64,000 nt of DNA, taken from NCBI RefSeq assembly GCF_015352425.1, contig NZ_JADKNH010000004.1, positions 206,013 to 270,012 on the forward strand, given 5' to 3'. Made by a program: the position numbers and the translations under genes. Every line of letters begins with the position of its first letter. Position 1 is the first letter of the stretch. Under the pieces are notes generated by a model. The model saw only the letters and a program-made list of their open reading frames with translations. It had not been told where the DNA came from and made no database searches. Source of the stretch: Fusibacter ferrireducens. Its GTDB lineage: Bacteria; Bacillota; Clostridia; Peptostreptococcales; Acidaminobacteraceae. Of the stretch, positions 34,980 to 44,070 are shown one piece after another.

Positions 34980-36644
34980 ATGCTGAAAAATGGCGCTCAG
35001 ATATTACTAGATTTATTATATGAAAGTGGCATTGACACAATTTTTGGATACCCAGGTGGCGCTGTGATTCCTCTATATCACGAACTTGGCGCACAATATG
35101 ACCGCTTTACCCATATTAGAACTTCACATGAGCAAGGTGCAGTGCATGCTGCAGATGGCTATGCGCGTTCTACAGGTAAATTGGGTGTCTGCTTTGCTAC
35201 TTCCGGACCGGGTGTTACCAATACGGTAACAGGTATAGCAACCGCTTATCTTGATTCATCGCCACTCTTAGTGATTTCAGGTCAAGTGCCAACAGCATTG
35301 TTAGGTAAAGATTCATTTCAGGAGATTGATATCACAGGGATGTGCATGTCGATTACCAAGTACTCTGTTCTTGTGAGAAAAATTGAAGACCTTGAAAAAA
35401 TTATTAGAAAAGCGATTAAGATAGCAACGAGCGGTAGACCGGGTCCAGTTTTAATAGATATTCCTAAAGATTTGTTTATCAAAGAAGTAGAATTTCCAAG
35501 GTATCCGGATTATGAATATGAGATGAGTCAACCCAAAATTGATCTGGAAAAAGTTCAATACGCATGTGCACTGATCAATCAATCGGAAAGGCCAATTGTC
35601 TATGCAGGTGGCGGTATCCGAATTGCTGAGGCACATGAAGGACTTAGACGGTTTTGTGTAGATAAAGAAATCCCTGTGGTAAATACACTGATGAGTTTGG
35701 GCACTTTTCCGAGAACACACGAACTTTCTCTTGGCATGGTGGGCATGCATGGTTACCCAGAAGCCAATATGGCCATTACAAAATCGGACTTGATTATTGC
35801 TATCGGCGCAAGATTTAGTGACCGTGTTATCGGGAATCCCAAGGATTTCGCAGAACATGCTAAAGTCATTCACGTGGACTTTGATCTTACTGAATTCAGT
35901 AAGAATATTGATGCTGATGTGGATATTTGTGGCGATTTAAATGTGATTTTAGAGCATTTTAATCAAAATGTTGAAGAAAGGCATCGTGGACCGTGGCTTA
36001 AAGAAATTAAAGTTTACTGTGTTGAACAACAGATTTCAGAAACCATGGGCGAGGGCTTGCCCCCTAAAGATGTGATTGAAACTGTTCATGAGAGTCTTGG
36101 AGGCACCAGTATTATCGCCACCGATGTGGGCCAGCATCAGATGTGGACGGCTCAGTACTTTAAATTTCAAAATCAACGGCAATTTATTACCTCAGGTGGC
36201 CTTGGCACAATGGGTTTTGGCCTTGGTGCTGCCATTGGTGCTAAAATGGGGAATCCTGATAAACATGTGGTATTGATTACTGGGGATGGCAGCTTTAGAA
36301 TGAATAATAACGAACTTGCCACAGTGATGGATTACAACATCCCTATGCTAATCATTTTATTCAATAACAGCGTGCTGGGTATGGTTCGGCAATGGCAAAA
36401 ATTGTTTCAAGCGGGCAGATATGCAGAAACAACGCTTTCAACGCATATGGATTATTGTAAACTTGCCAGTGCTTATGGCATAGAGAGTATTAAGGCAAGG
36501 TCCATTTTCGAACTCAAACAGAGTGTGGAACGCTTTAAGAAAAGTGGAAAAGCGATGTTTATAGAATGTAAAATCAACAAGAATGAAGATGTATATCCAA
36601 TTGTGCCGCCTGGAAAATCCATTGACCAGTATTTGACACGATAA
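34980..36644 (+). CDS. ilvB: Acetolactate synthase, large (catalytic) subunit
   Basis: 554 residues. Thiamine-diphosphate enzyme with the catalytic Glu in TSHEQGAVHAADGYAR, the central FAD-like domain (VYAGGGIR, GARFSDRV) and the TPP motif GDGSFRMNNNELATVMDYNIP. Forms acetolactate or acetohydroxybutyrate, the first committed step; partner of the ACT subunit at 31898. Last gene of the operon and followed by a strong terminator. A catabolic acetolactate synthase is less likely given the operon and T-box. Confidence 0.95.
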   Translation: MLKNGAQILLDLLYESGIDTIFGYPGGAVIPLYHELGAQYDRFTHIRTSHEQGAVHAADGYARSTGKLGVCFATSGPGVTNTVTGIATAYLDSSPLLVISGQVPTALLGKDSFQEIDITGMCMSITKYSVLVRKIEDLEKIIRKAIKIATSGRPGPVLIDIPKDLFIKEVEFPRYPDYEYEMSQPKIDLEKVQYACALINQSERPIVYAGGGIRIAEAHEGLRRFCVDKEIPVVNTLMSLGTFPRTHELSLGMVGMHGYPEANMAITKSDLIIAIGARFSDRVIGNPKDFAEHAKVIHVDFDLTEFSKNIDADVDICGDLNVILEHFNQNVEERHRGPWLKEIKVYCVEQQISETMGEGLPPKDVIETVHESLGGTSIIATDVGQHQMWTAQYFKFQNQRQFITSGGLGTMGFGLGAAIGAKMGNPDKHVVLITGDGSFRMNNNELATVMDYNIPMLIILFNNSVLGMVRQWQKLFQAGRYAETTLSTHMDYCKLASAYGIESIKARSIFELKQSVERFKKSGKAMFIECKINKNEDVYPIVPPGKSIDQYLTR

Positions 36645-36693
36645 CATTATTAAATCTCTATAGCTTAGCTATAGGTTTAAACTCCAATAAGTA

Positions 36694-36738
36694 AGAGAAA
36701 AGAACTCATTCAGGACAGTGAGTTCTTTTCTCTTTTAC
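36694..36738 (+). terminator. Terminator of the ilv operon
   Basis: Perfect 15-bp stem AGAGAAAAGAACTCA / TGAGTTCTTTTCTCT around a 10-base loop, followed by TTTT. Confidence 0.9.
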
Positions 36739-36824
36739 ATAGCATCATGATACATTGTTTTAGAGTCAATTATATACAAGAATCAACATTCATTTTGCGA
36801 TATGATTATTCTGAGGTGATGCAT

Positions 36825-37232
36825 ATGAAATGTGTAATGATAATTGATTTAGAATTGCCACTGGGTATTCAGATGAATACAGCGGCGGCACTTGGTATAA
36901 GCTTGGCAAGTGCAGTAGAAGGACTCACTGGGAAAAGTGTGGTAGACCAAGAAGGTCATATTTATGAAGGTATTACCAATGTGCCTATTCCAATATTAGC
37001 GCTGAAGGGTGATGAGATCAAGGCCAAATATGATGTCTTGTTGGAGAATCAAAATCCAGAATTAAAAGTGTATGCTTTTGTGGATGTAGCTCAAAAATCG
37101 CTCTCCTATGAAGATTATGAGATGAAACTTGCGCGTACAAAATACGCTGATGTGGGATTTTTGGGATTATGCATTTATGGACCAAAAAAAATGGTCAATA
37201 AATTAACTGGCAATATAAAAATGATGAGATAA
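36825..37232 (+). CDS. DUF2000 domain protein
   Basis: 135 residues from ATG 36825 (AGGTG six bases upstream); the longer frame from 36747 is unsupported. Begins MKCVMIIDLELPLGIQMNTAAALGISLA, the hallmark start of DUF2000, and continues with YEGITNVPIPILALKGDEIK and VGFLGLCIYGPKKMVNKLTG. The fold resembles peptidyl-tRNA hydrolase II, but function is not established. Cytoplasmic, single gene between the ilv terminator and the sigma-factor pair. A weak hairpin AAAAAGCA/TGCTTTT follows near 37275-37297. Confidence 0.85.
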   Translation: MKCVMIIDLELPLGIQMNTAAALGISLASAVEGLTGKSVVDQEGHIYEGITNVPIPILALKGDEIKAKYDVLLENQNPELKVYAFVDVAQKSLSYEDYEMKLARTKYADVGFLGLCIYGPKKMVNKLTGNIKMMR

Positions 37233-37480
37233 TAATATAATATGAAACTATAAAGGGATTAACTGAAAAAAATTTTTAAAAAGCAATAAAAATGCTTTTC
37301 TCCAGAGTCTAATAGATGGTTGGAGTGTCCAAATGCTAGAGTTGAATCAAATTCTAAATCTGAACTATGTCTTTCACGTAAAGCAAATGATATAGTACAA
37401 ATAGAGGTTTGTGTGAAGCTGAATTTTGACATTTTAACGATAGATGAATCTGGAGTTTTTTTTGAAAGGAGTGAACGCTG

Positions 37481-37951
37481 TTGGATTCAGAGGAGTTTGC
37501 AAAACACATCGAACAAATCAGAATGAAACTGTATAAGACCGCTTTGCTCTATATTGGAAACGAGTCTGCTGCAATTGATATTTTGGATGAAACTGTATAT
37601 AAAGCGCTGAGAGGGTATAAAAAACTGCGCCAACCAGAATATTTTGATACTTGGATCACGCGTATACTTATCAATGAATGTCATAATGAGCGTAAAAGGC
37701 TCAAACGTTGTAGCCCTATGGCAGAACTACCTGAATCCGCTGTTGAAGATTTTGATGCTCTTCCTTTGAAAGAGGCAGTTGGTTGCTTACCCAAAGCGTT
37801 AAAAGAAGTTGTCATCTTGCGCTACTTTTCTGGTTATACACTTAAGGATACGGCAAATGCGCTCCAAATACCTCTGGGAACTGCTGCGACGCGTCAAAGA
37901 AGAGCTCTGGCATTGCTGAGGATTGAACTTGGAGAGGAGGAAGTTGTGTGA
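37481..37951 (+). CDS. ECF-type RNA polymerase sigma factor
   Basis: 156 residues from TTG 37481 (AAAGGAG nine bases upstream). Sigma region 2 is seen at YKTALLYIGNESAAIDILDETVYKAL, and region 4 with its HTH at LPKALKEVVILRYFSGYTLK and IPLGTAATRQRRALALL. Overlaps the next gene by four bases (GTGA), and that gene encodes a DUF4179 membrane protein, the usual form of anti-sigma factor for this group. The pair probably responds to a cell-envelope signal and may activate its own promoter. Confidence 0.9.
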   Translation: MDSEEFAKHIEQIRMKLYKTALLYIGNESAAIDILDETVYKALRGYKKLRQPEYFDTWITRILINECHNERKRLKRCSPMAELPESAVEDFDALPLKEAVGCLPKALKEVVILRYFSGYTLKDTANALQIPLGTAATRQRRALALLRIELGEEEVV

Positions 37952-39342
37952 ATCGAAATGAAGAATACAAACGGTTGATTCAAGAATTGGAGATACCGGT
38001 TCCCGCTTTGGAGTATACGTTGACAAGGGCTAAAGCGAAAAGGTTTCGTCGGAAATGGCTTTTTCGTCCTGCAGTAGGCCTAGTATCTGTATTTGCTTGT
38101 TTTATTATGCTAGTGAATTTTTACTCGCCAGTGGCTTATGCCTTTTCTAGAGTACCTATATTAAAAGATCTTGCTGAAGCGGTGACCTTTTCAAGATCTT
38201 TAACGGAAGCTGTAAGAAATGAATATGTTCAGCCTGTGGCACTACAGCAAACCGATAATGGTGTAACAGCTCGGATTGAATATTTAATCGTCGATCAAAA
38301 GCAAGTCAATGTATTCTTCAATTTGGAATCTGACTTATATGCTCATATGAATATAAAACCAGAGGTGTATCAACCTGACGGAAAAACGCATGCCAATTGC
38401 AGCTTTGCATTTGGGGGCTATGATGCTCAGGAGGATCCATTAGGGAGTATTACCATTGATTTTTTTAATAGTGACGTACCCGATCAGTTGTTATTGAAAC
38501 TAGATATAATTGGCAGTGAAGACTCTCAAATGACAGCATCTGAAGTGGATACAATAGAGGATGACTATGAGTCTGATTATGAGTCTGAGCATGAAGTAGA
38601 GTATGTTGCACATTTTGAGTTTCTTTTGACCTTTGATCCAACCTTTACAGCACCCAAAAAAGAAATTGAAATCAATCAGATTGTAACATTGGGTGATCAA
38701 CAGATTAAACTGACCAATATGGAAGTCTACCCAACACATTTGAGATTGAATGTGGCCGATGTCTCAGAGAACACAGCTTGGTTAAAGCGATTAGATTTTT
38801 TTGTTGAAACGGGTGATGGACTGACTTTTGATAAAATCACAAACGGCATTACCGCCGTAGGCTCTATAGATTCGCCGATGATGGTATCTTATCGTGCAGA
38901 CAGCCCTTATTTCTATAAAGCGGATCGCTTTAAAATTGTCATAAGTGGTGCGGAGTGGTTGGATAAGGATATGGAAACCACTCATCTTGATTTAATAAGT
39001 GGGCAAGTGGATAGAATGCCAGAGGGCACTGAAATTTCTAAAATTACTCGAAAAGATAATAATTGGACGATTATAGTGTTGGCTAAAGAACATCATAAAC
39101 ATATGGAAGAAAGACCATCTTTCCATCAAATTTTTATGAGTAATTATTATGATCCTGATGGCAATGAGCATGAAATTCACAGTTGGATTACAAGTGGAGC
39201 TATGGAAGAGCCAGAAGCAGATCAAAACTATTTTGAGTGTGAAATATCATTAAAAAATTATCCTTATGATGAAGTCTGGTTAGTACCTGCTTATTCTCAC
39301 GAATGGTCAACCGATAAGCCAGTTGAATTGAATGTCCAATAG
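37948..39342 (+). CDS. DUF4179 membrane protein, probable anti-sigma factor
   Basis: 464 residues from GTG 37948. A short cytoplasmic N-terminus (about 35 residues, basic just before the membrane: RAKAKRFRRKW) would bind the sigma factor. One TM helix at about 38-58 is followed by SPVAYAFSRVPILKDLAEAV, the typical DUF4179 start, and a long external beta-rich domain with an acidic insert (DTIEDDYESDYESEHEVEY, near residue 205). Four-base overlap with the sigma gene. It should hold the sigma factor inactive until an envelope signal releases it. Confidence 0.87.
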   Translation: MNRNEEYKRLIQELEIPVPALEYTLTRAKAKRFRRKWLFRPAVGLVSVFACFIMLVNFYSPVAYAFSRVPILKDLAEAVTFSRSLTEAVRNEYVQPVALQQTDNGVTARIEYLIVDQKQVNVFFNLESDLYAHMNIKPEVYQPDGKTHANCSFAFGGYDAQEDPLGSITIDFFNSDVPDQLLLKLDIIGSEDSQMTASEVDTIEDDYESDYESEHEVEYVAHFEFLLTFDPTFTAPKKEIEINQIVTLGDQQIKLTNMEVYPTHLRLNVADVSENTAWLKRLDFFVETGDGLTFDKITNGITAVGSIDSPMMVSYRADSPYFYKADRFKIVISGAEWLDKDMETTHLDLISGQVDRMPEGTEISKITRKDNNWTIIVLAKEHHKHMEERPSFHQIFMSNYYDPDGNEHEIHSWITSGAMEEPEADQNYFECEISLKNYPYDEVWLVPAYSHEWSTDKPVELNVQ

Positions 39343-39510
39343 GTGCTTTAAATGACTTGATACGCGTTTACTCTACAATAAAAAAACTGGTATCCTAAAA
39401 ATGCCTTTTTACTGGATCTTTACAATACCAATATATTTTATATAATCAGATTAGAGGAGGACTCTATAGCGAATAAGAGGATTCTACTGAGATGAGAAAG
39501 GGGCAAGAAC

Positions 39511-40191
39511 GTGCAGATAAATGTAAAAAGCGAACAGGTACAGATTGGCGTATTAAGCGTAAAAAATTTTAAGGCTAGGGCAGATCAGGATGAATTTAAT
39601 CTTTTAGTCCATCAGACCATTGCGAAGATCAACCAAGATTATGGGATGTTGAGTCGAAAGCAATTAAAGAAGAAATCACCTATAGATGAATATGCAGAAT
39701 ATTATAAACGATACGGATACAGTTATCCCGTTCTAGGGCAATTGGAGTCTTTTCTCAAGGGCGAGAAACAATTAGAAGAGGATATACCGCTTTTGAAAAT
39801 TCTGCTCCTTACTGAATTAGAGAGCATGCTTTTGATGGCTGGTCATGATATGAATGCTATCCAAATGCCACTGACGTTAGATAGAGGACCACAAGATACA
39901 GAAATTGAATATGTTGGCATCAGTAAACGTAATCAAAAGATAGGTATAAATGATTTTTACATTAGAGATACAGAAGCTGTCATTTCAAGTGTCTTAAGAG
40001 GTCCTGACTACAGGACACGCATCACCGAAAGCACGCAAGATGCCCTATTTATCATTTACGGGCTGTATGAAACAAATCCATTGGAGGAAGAGCTTCAAAG
40101 GACACTGGATCGGCTAGAGAAGCTCTTAAAGGCATGTTCACCAGAATGCATTATTGGAGCAAAAAATATTGTACAAAAGAATAGTTTGTAA
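39511..40191 (+). CDS. B3/B4 tRNA-binding-domain protein
   Basis: 226 residues from GTG 39511 (AAAGGGG seven bases upstream). The second half reads LDRGPQDTEIEYVGISKR, DAVI-like TEAVISSVLRGPDYRTRITESTQ and DALFIIYGLYETNP, matching the B3/B4 domain of phenylalanyl-tRNA synthetase beta chain found as a free-standing protein. Free-standing B3/B4 proteins may edit or bind charged tRNAs, but the role is not settled. No membrane segment. Single gene with a terminator at 40252. Confidence 0.8.
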   Translation: MQINVKSEQVQIGVLSVKNFKARADQDEFNLLVHQTIAKINQDYGMLSRKQLKKKSPIDEYAEYYKRYGYSYPVLGQLESFLKGEKQLEEDIPLLKILLLTELESMLLMAGHDMNAIQMPLTLDRGPQDTEIEYVGISKRNQKIGINDFYIRDTEAVISSVLRGPDYRTRITESTQDALFIIYGLYETNPLEEELQRTLDRLEKLLKACSPECIIGAKNIVQKNSL

Positions 40192-40251
40192 AAAACAGCC
40201 TATGCAAAACATAAATTATTAATCATCACAATTAAAAAAACGCGAATTAAG

Positions 40252-40312
40252 AAAAGCCACGGATTTGAACTTAACTTTCCTCGAAAGCGAGCTCAACCCC
40301 GTGGCTTTATTA
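40252..40312. terminator. Bidirectional terminator
   Basis: AAAAGCCACGG ... CCGTGGCTTT with an inner partly paired loop, between the convergent B3/B4 gene and the metal ATPase gene. Confidence 0.8.
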
Positions 40313-40345
40313 AATGGTTTCAGGCCTTTATTGAATATTTTTTAC

Positions 40346-42472
40346 TCATTGATGTTTAAATCTTAAAACACGTGATGAATTGAGTACTGCCAGTAAAGCA
40401 ACCCCTACATCACCGAATATTGCAAGCCACATTGTACCAAAACCAATGACGCCTAGAATCATAATTAGGATTTTGATGCCAAGTGCGAAGATAATGTTTT
40501 GTGAGACAATACGCTTAGTAAATTTTGAAATTGAGATCGCTGTGACAAGTTTTGAAGGTTCATCTGTCATAAAAACAATATCAGAAGCTTCTATGGCAGC
40601 ATCACTACCGATAGAGCCCATGGAGATGCCCACGTCTGCAAGCGTTAATACTGGAGCATCGTTGATACCGTCGCCCAAGAATGCAATTTTCTTACCTTTA
40701 TCTTTTAAATCTTGAACTTGTTTGAATTTATCTTCTGGTAAAAGGGCGCTTCTGTAATTCTTAATAGAGAGTGTCTTGGCGATTTCGTTTGCCTGTAACT
40801 CGCGATCCCCTGTGAGCATCCAAACTTCATGATTCATTTTGTTCAAGGCATCAATGGTCTTTTGGCTGTCAGGTTTCAACATATCGCCAAGGACAATGGC
40901 ACCTAGATATTGTTTGTTTTTAAAGATATATACGATTGTCCCGCTCATCTCAAGCTCTGGAACACTGAGGTCATATAGCTTGGCAATAGATGCATTACCA
41001 GCGAGATAGACATTGTCGGCATATTCAACTTTAACGCCCTTACCGCTGATTTCTTCCACAGCGTCACCTGTTATGGTCTCAAATTCAGACACATTTTCAA
41101 GTTTTGAGATATACTCAATAATGGATTTTGCTATAGGATGTGTTGAATTTCTTTCGCATAAATAAGCGCTTTCAATAAGATCTTTATTAGAGGCGTCTTT
41201 AGCCAATACAATATTGCTTACTTCAAAGCGACCTTTGGTGAGTGTGCCCGTTTTATCAAATACAACGGTGTCAATTTGACTTAAAGCTTCAAGATAGTTA
41301 CTGCCTTTGACAAGAATACCGTTTTTGGAAGCCGTACCAATACCGCTGAAGAAACCAAGTGGTACAGATAACACCAAGGCACATGGACATGAAATTACAA
41401 GAAAGATCAAACTCTTATAAAGCCATTCGTGAAAATGAGCGCCTGAGATCACTAGAGGTGGCACTATGGCAATAAATGCTGCAATCCCAACTACAATAGG
41501 CGTATAAACTCGGGCAAATTTTGTGATGAAGTGTTCTGTTTTTGCCTTTTGACCACTTGCGTTTTCAACTAAGTCGAGTATTCTAGCAACTGTAGAATCC
41601 TTGTAGACCTTAGTTACTTTTATTTTGATTACGGCATTGATAACAACCGTTCCGCTGAGTACACTGTCATTGATGCCATAACTCATTGGCAGCGATTCAC
41701 CTGTTAGTGCAGAGGTATCAATCATGGTACGACCTTCAATGATGGTACCATCAAGTGGAATTCTCATACCGGGTTTAACTAAAATGACGTCATTGATTTT
41801 AACTTCTTCAGGTGAGACTTCTCTTTGTGAATGTTCTCCCACAAGTATGGCCTTATCCGGTCTGATGTTGATGAGCGATTTGATGGCATCTCTGGAGTGA
41901 TTAACAGCTAAATCTTCGAAAAACTCTCCAATTTCATAAAAAATCATAACGGCAACGGCTTCTGGATACTCGCCAATACCAATTGCACCAAAAGTTGCAA
42001 TGGACATAAGGAAGTTTTCATCAAACACGCGCCCTTTTAAGATATTTTTAAATGATTTGAATAAGACGCGATGCCCAGAAATGATATATGCAACACCGAG
42101 CAAGCCCAATTTGAGTTCGAATTCTGGCGCCGCAAAGGAACTGAAGAAAAGCGCTAAGCTTATGCCTAATCGAATGAGTTCCTTAATTGTGTGTGATTTA
42201 TGTGCATCAGCAGTTACTTTAGAATCCAAATCCGATTTTAAAACGACCTTGACATCGGGTTCAAGATCCGTGACGATTTTTTCGATTTCTTTTATTTTCA
42301 AAGAAGAATCTTGTTTTGAGATATGCTTTTCATCGTATTCAAATGTCAACTTCGATTGAGAAAAATCCAAATTAACTTTACTAAGACCGTGAATACCTTT
42401 TGTTTTGGTCTCAATTTTTGCGGCGCAATTGGCACAGCCAAGGCCATCTAAATATAAATCTACTCTTGTCAT
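40346..42472 (-). CDS. Heavy-metal P1B-type ATPase (zinc/cadmium/lead exporter type)
   Basis: 708 residues. N-terminal metal-binding domain with GLGCANCAAK (Cys13, Cys16), about eight TM helices, the transmembrane metal site SCPCALVLSVP, phosphorylation motif FDKTGTLTKG, the P1B-specific His-Pro in NSTHPIAKSI, and hinge GDGINDAPVL. CPC with this N-terminal domain and a CadC-like repressor fits export of Zn, Cd or Pb, like CadA/ZntA, rather than copper. Lies 12 bp after the arsR-type gene at 42485, in one operon. Confidence 0.94.
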   Translation of the reverse strand: MTRVDLYLDGLGCANCAAKIETKTKGIHGLSKVNLDFSQSKLTFEYDEKHISKQDSSLKIKEIEKIVTDLEPDVKVVLKSDLDSKVTADAHKSHTIKELIRLGISLALFFSSFAAPEFELKLGLLGVAYIISGHRVLFKSFKNILKGRVFDENFLMSIATFGAIGIGEYPEAVAVMIFYEIGEFFEDLAVNHSRDAIKSLINIRPDKAILVGEHSQREVSPEEVKINDVILVKPGMRIPLDGTIIEGRTMIDTSALTGESLPMSYGINDSVLSGTVVINAVIKIKVTKVYKDSTVARILDLVENASGQKAKTEHFITKFARVYTPIVVGIAAFIAIVPPLVISGAHFHEWLYKSLIFLVISCPCALVLSVPLGFFSGIGTASKNGILVKGSNYLEALSQIDTVVFDKTGTLTKGRFEVSNIVLAKDASNKDLIESAYLCERNSTHPIAKSIIEYISKLENVSEFETITGDAVEEISGKGVKVEYADNVYLAGNASIAKLYDLSVPELEMSGTIVYIFKNKQYLGAIVLGDMLKPDSQKTIDALNKMNHEVWMLTGDRELQANEIAKTLSIKNYRSALLPEDKFKQVQDLKDKGKKIAFLGDGINDAPVLTLADVGISMGSIGSDAAIEASDIVFMTDEPSKLVTAISISKFTKRIVSQNIIFALGIKILIMILGVIGFGTMWLAIFGDVGVALLAVLNSSRVLRFKHQ

Positions 42473-42484
42473 GGGTTCACCTAC

Positions 42485-42841
42485 CTACTTGTGAATAACG
42501 TGATCAATGCCTTGCGTGAGTATGGTCAGAACATGATCATCATCTAATGAGTAATAAACAACCTTTCCTTCTTTTCTATTTTTAACAAGTCCTGCCTGTT
42601 TCAATACACGTAGTTGGTGTGAAATGGCAGATTGTGTCATATCCAGAGAACTGGATATGGCTTGAACACAAAGTTCAGATGTGATCAGGAGATACAAAAT
42701 TTTTATACGAGTAGGATCTCCAAACACTTTGAAGATATCAGCTACGGAACTGGCCATATCGTTTTCAAGTACGATGTTTATGCCGTCGCGGATTGCTTCA
42801 TCCAATACTAAAGAACATTTACAAATTTTTTGTTCAGTCAT
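42485..42841 (-). CDS. ArsR/SmtB family metal-sensing repressor (CadC/CzrA-like)
   Basis: 118 residues from ATG 42841; the upstream frame to 42913 runs through the promoter and operator and should be excluded. Cys7 and Cys9 at the N-terminus plus Cys58 in ELCVQA resemble the CadC soft-metal site (CadC Cys60 is Gln here). The C-terminal helix keeps D-x-H-x10-H-x2-H (DDH...DHVIH), the CzrA/SmtB zinc site. HTH at SLDMTQSAISHQLRVLK. It should leave DNA on binding Zn or Cd and so induce the ATPase gene. A matching operator lies at 42898-42913. Confidence 0.92.
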   Translation of the reverse strand: MTEQKICKCSLVLDEAIRDGINIVLENDMASSVADIFKVFGDPTRIKILYLLITSELCVQAISSSLDMTQSAISHQLRVLKQAGLVKNRKEGKVVYYSLDDDHVLTILTQGIDHVIHK

Positions 42842-42897
42842 AGGTATACCTTTTATCCTTTCGTGATCTAATAGAGAACACATGAACAATTGAACGT

Positions 42898-42946
42898 ATG
42901 AACAACTGCTCATATGTAGTTTAACTTAATTTTAAAAAAAAATCAA
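42898..42946 (-). promoter_or_regulatory. Promoter and operator of the metal-efflux operon
   Basis: Minus strand: TTGATT, 17 bp, TAAACT (42918-42946). The dyad ATGAGCAGTTGTTCAT (42898-42913) covers the predicted start near 42911 and resembles ArsR-family operators; a further half-site ATGAACAA is at 42882. Confidence 0.7.
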
Positions 42947-42979
42947 TAGGATTTGTCATTATAAATAAAAAAAATTGAG

Positions 42980-43022
42980 CTAAAAGGTTTTCTACGAAGC
43001 TTCAATCTAGAAAACCTTTTAG
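42980..43022 (-). terminator. Terminator of the WYL regulator gene
   Basis: CTAAAAGGTTTTCTA / TAGAAAACCTTTTAG, 15 bp perfect, with a T run on the minus strand a few bases later (CAATTTTTTTT). Confidence 0.8.
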
Positions 43023-43050
43023 TGGGCAATGATGAATTAAAAAATTGGAT

Positions 43051-43974
43051 TCAAAGCTGTTCAAGCTGTTTCAGTTGCTTTTTTAAGTATAGGATAAGAT
43101 CAAATCTCAACTGTTCTGGATGAATGCTTAAAATACCTTCGGAGAATTTAGACAAATAGGCTGTGATAAATCGGATTTCATGATCATCATAATGACCCTT
43201 TAAAAAGACTTGGTCGTTTTCAGTGCACAGTTTAATCGTGGGATAATTTTCTTTATAATAGACATCAACCAAATTAGGCGCAATTTCAATTTTAAATTCA
43301 TGTTGCTTTGAATAATGGTTTGAGCTTTTTTGCTTGAGAATGTCCTGATTAATTGGTGTTAGGTGTGTTGCAACTTCTAATGTCTCTATTTTATCGCAGC
43401 GAAAGACTTTAATGGATTTTGACAAATGATCATAACCTGTTGCATACCACTGATTAAAGCTGGATGAAACTTTATAAAATTGAATTGTATAGGATTTACT
43501 TCGATATAAAATGGTGACAACATTATTGGCTAATATACTTTGAATGATATCGCTAAGATGATGACTTTCGTAGGGCTGACTTATGTTTTCAAAACGAATA
43601 ATACGCTCTAATTCGTGAAGTCTATTCTGAGATAAGGTTGAGACATTATCTAAAAACTTTTGTTGTATTCTTGAAAATTCTATATTAAAGGGAAGTGATT
43701 TATAGTTTTTAACAGTCATAAGCGATAAGTACAGAATAAATAACTCATCATCGGTAAAATGAATTGCGGGTAATACCTTATTATTCAGTAAGACGTATTT
43801 ACCATAGCGGCCAGATTCGCTGTAAAAAGATAAACCGATTTCTTCTAAAGAATCAATATCTCGAAGTGCAGTACTTTTTGAAATGCTGTATTGAGTCATG
43901 AGATCTGAAAGATTAAAGTGCTTTTTATCGGACAGATAGCGCAACATGCTATTTAGGCGTTCGCTTTTTTTCAT
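43051..43974 (-). CDS. WYL-domain transcriptional regulator
   Basis: 307 residues. N-terminal DeoR-like winged HTH (ERLNSMLRYLSDKKHFNLSD, STALRDIDSLEEIGL), then a WYL-type ligand-binding domain: NNVVTILYRSKSYTIQFYK and WYATGYDHLSKSIKVFRCDKIETLEV, and a C-terminal extension. WYL proteins sense small ligands or nucleic acid and can repress or activate. It is divergent from an alpha/beta hydrolase gene, with about 95 bp between starts, and probably controls it. GGAGG seven bases before ATG 43974. Confidence 0.87.
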   Translation of the reverse strand: MKKSERLNSMLRYLSDKKHFNLSDLMTQYSISKSTALRDIDSLEEIGLSFYSESGRYGKYVLLNNKVLPAIHFTDDELFILYLSLMTVKNYKSLPFNIEFSRIQQKFLDNVSTLSQNRLHELERIIRFENISQPYESHHLSDIIQSILANNVVTILYRSKSYTIQFYKVSSSFNQWYATGYDHLSKSIKVFRCDKIETLEVATHLTPINQDILKQKSSNHYSKQHEFKIEIAPNLVDVYYKENYPTIKLCTENDQVFLKGHYDDHEIRFITAYLSKFSEGILSIHPEQLRFDLILYLKKQLKQLEQL

Positions 43975-44070
43975 AATTTATACCTCCAACGGTATCAAGT
44001 TCTGACACCTTATAATGATATGATAATACTACAAGTTATCATAAACATCAATCCCCAAGGAGGCATACAC

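Noticed and set aside
35451-35873. 140-codon minus-strand frame inside ilvB
   Set aside because: Antisense shadow of a well conserved acetolactate synthase gene.
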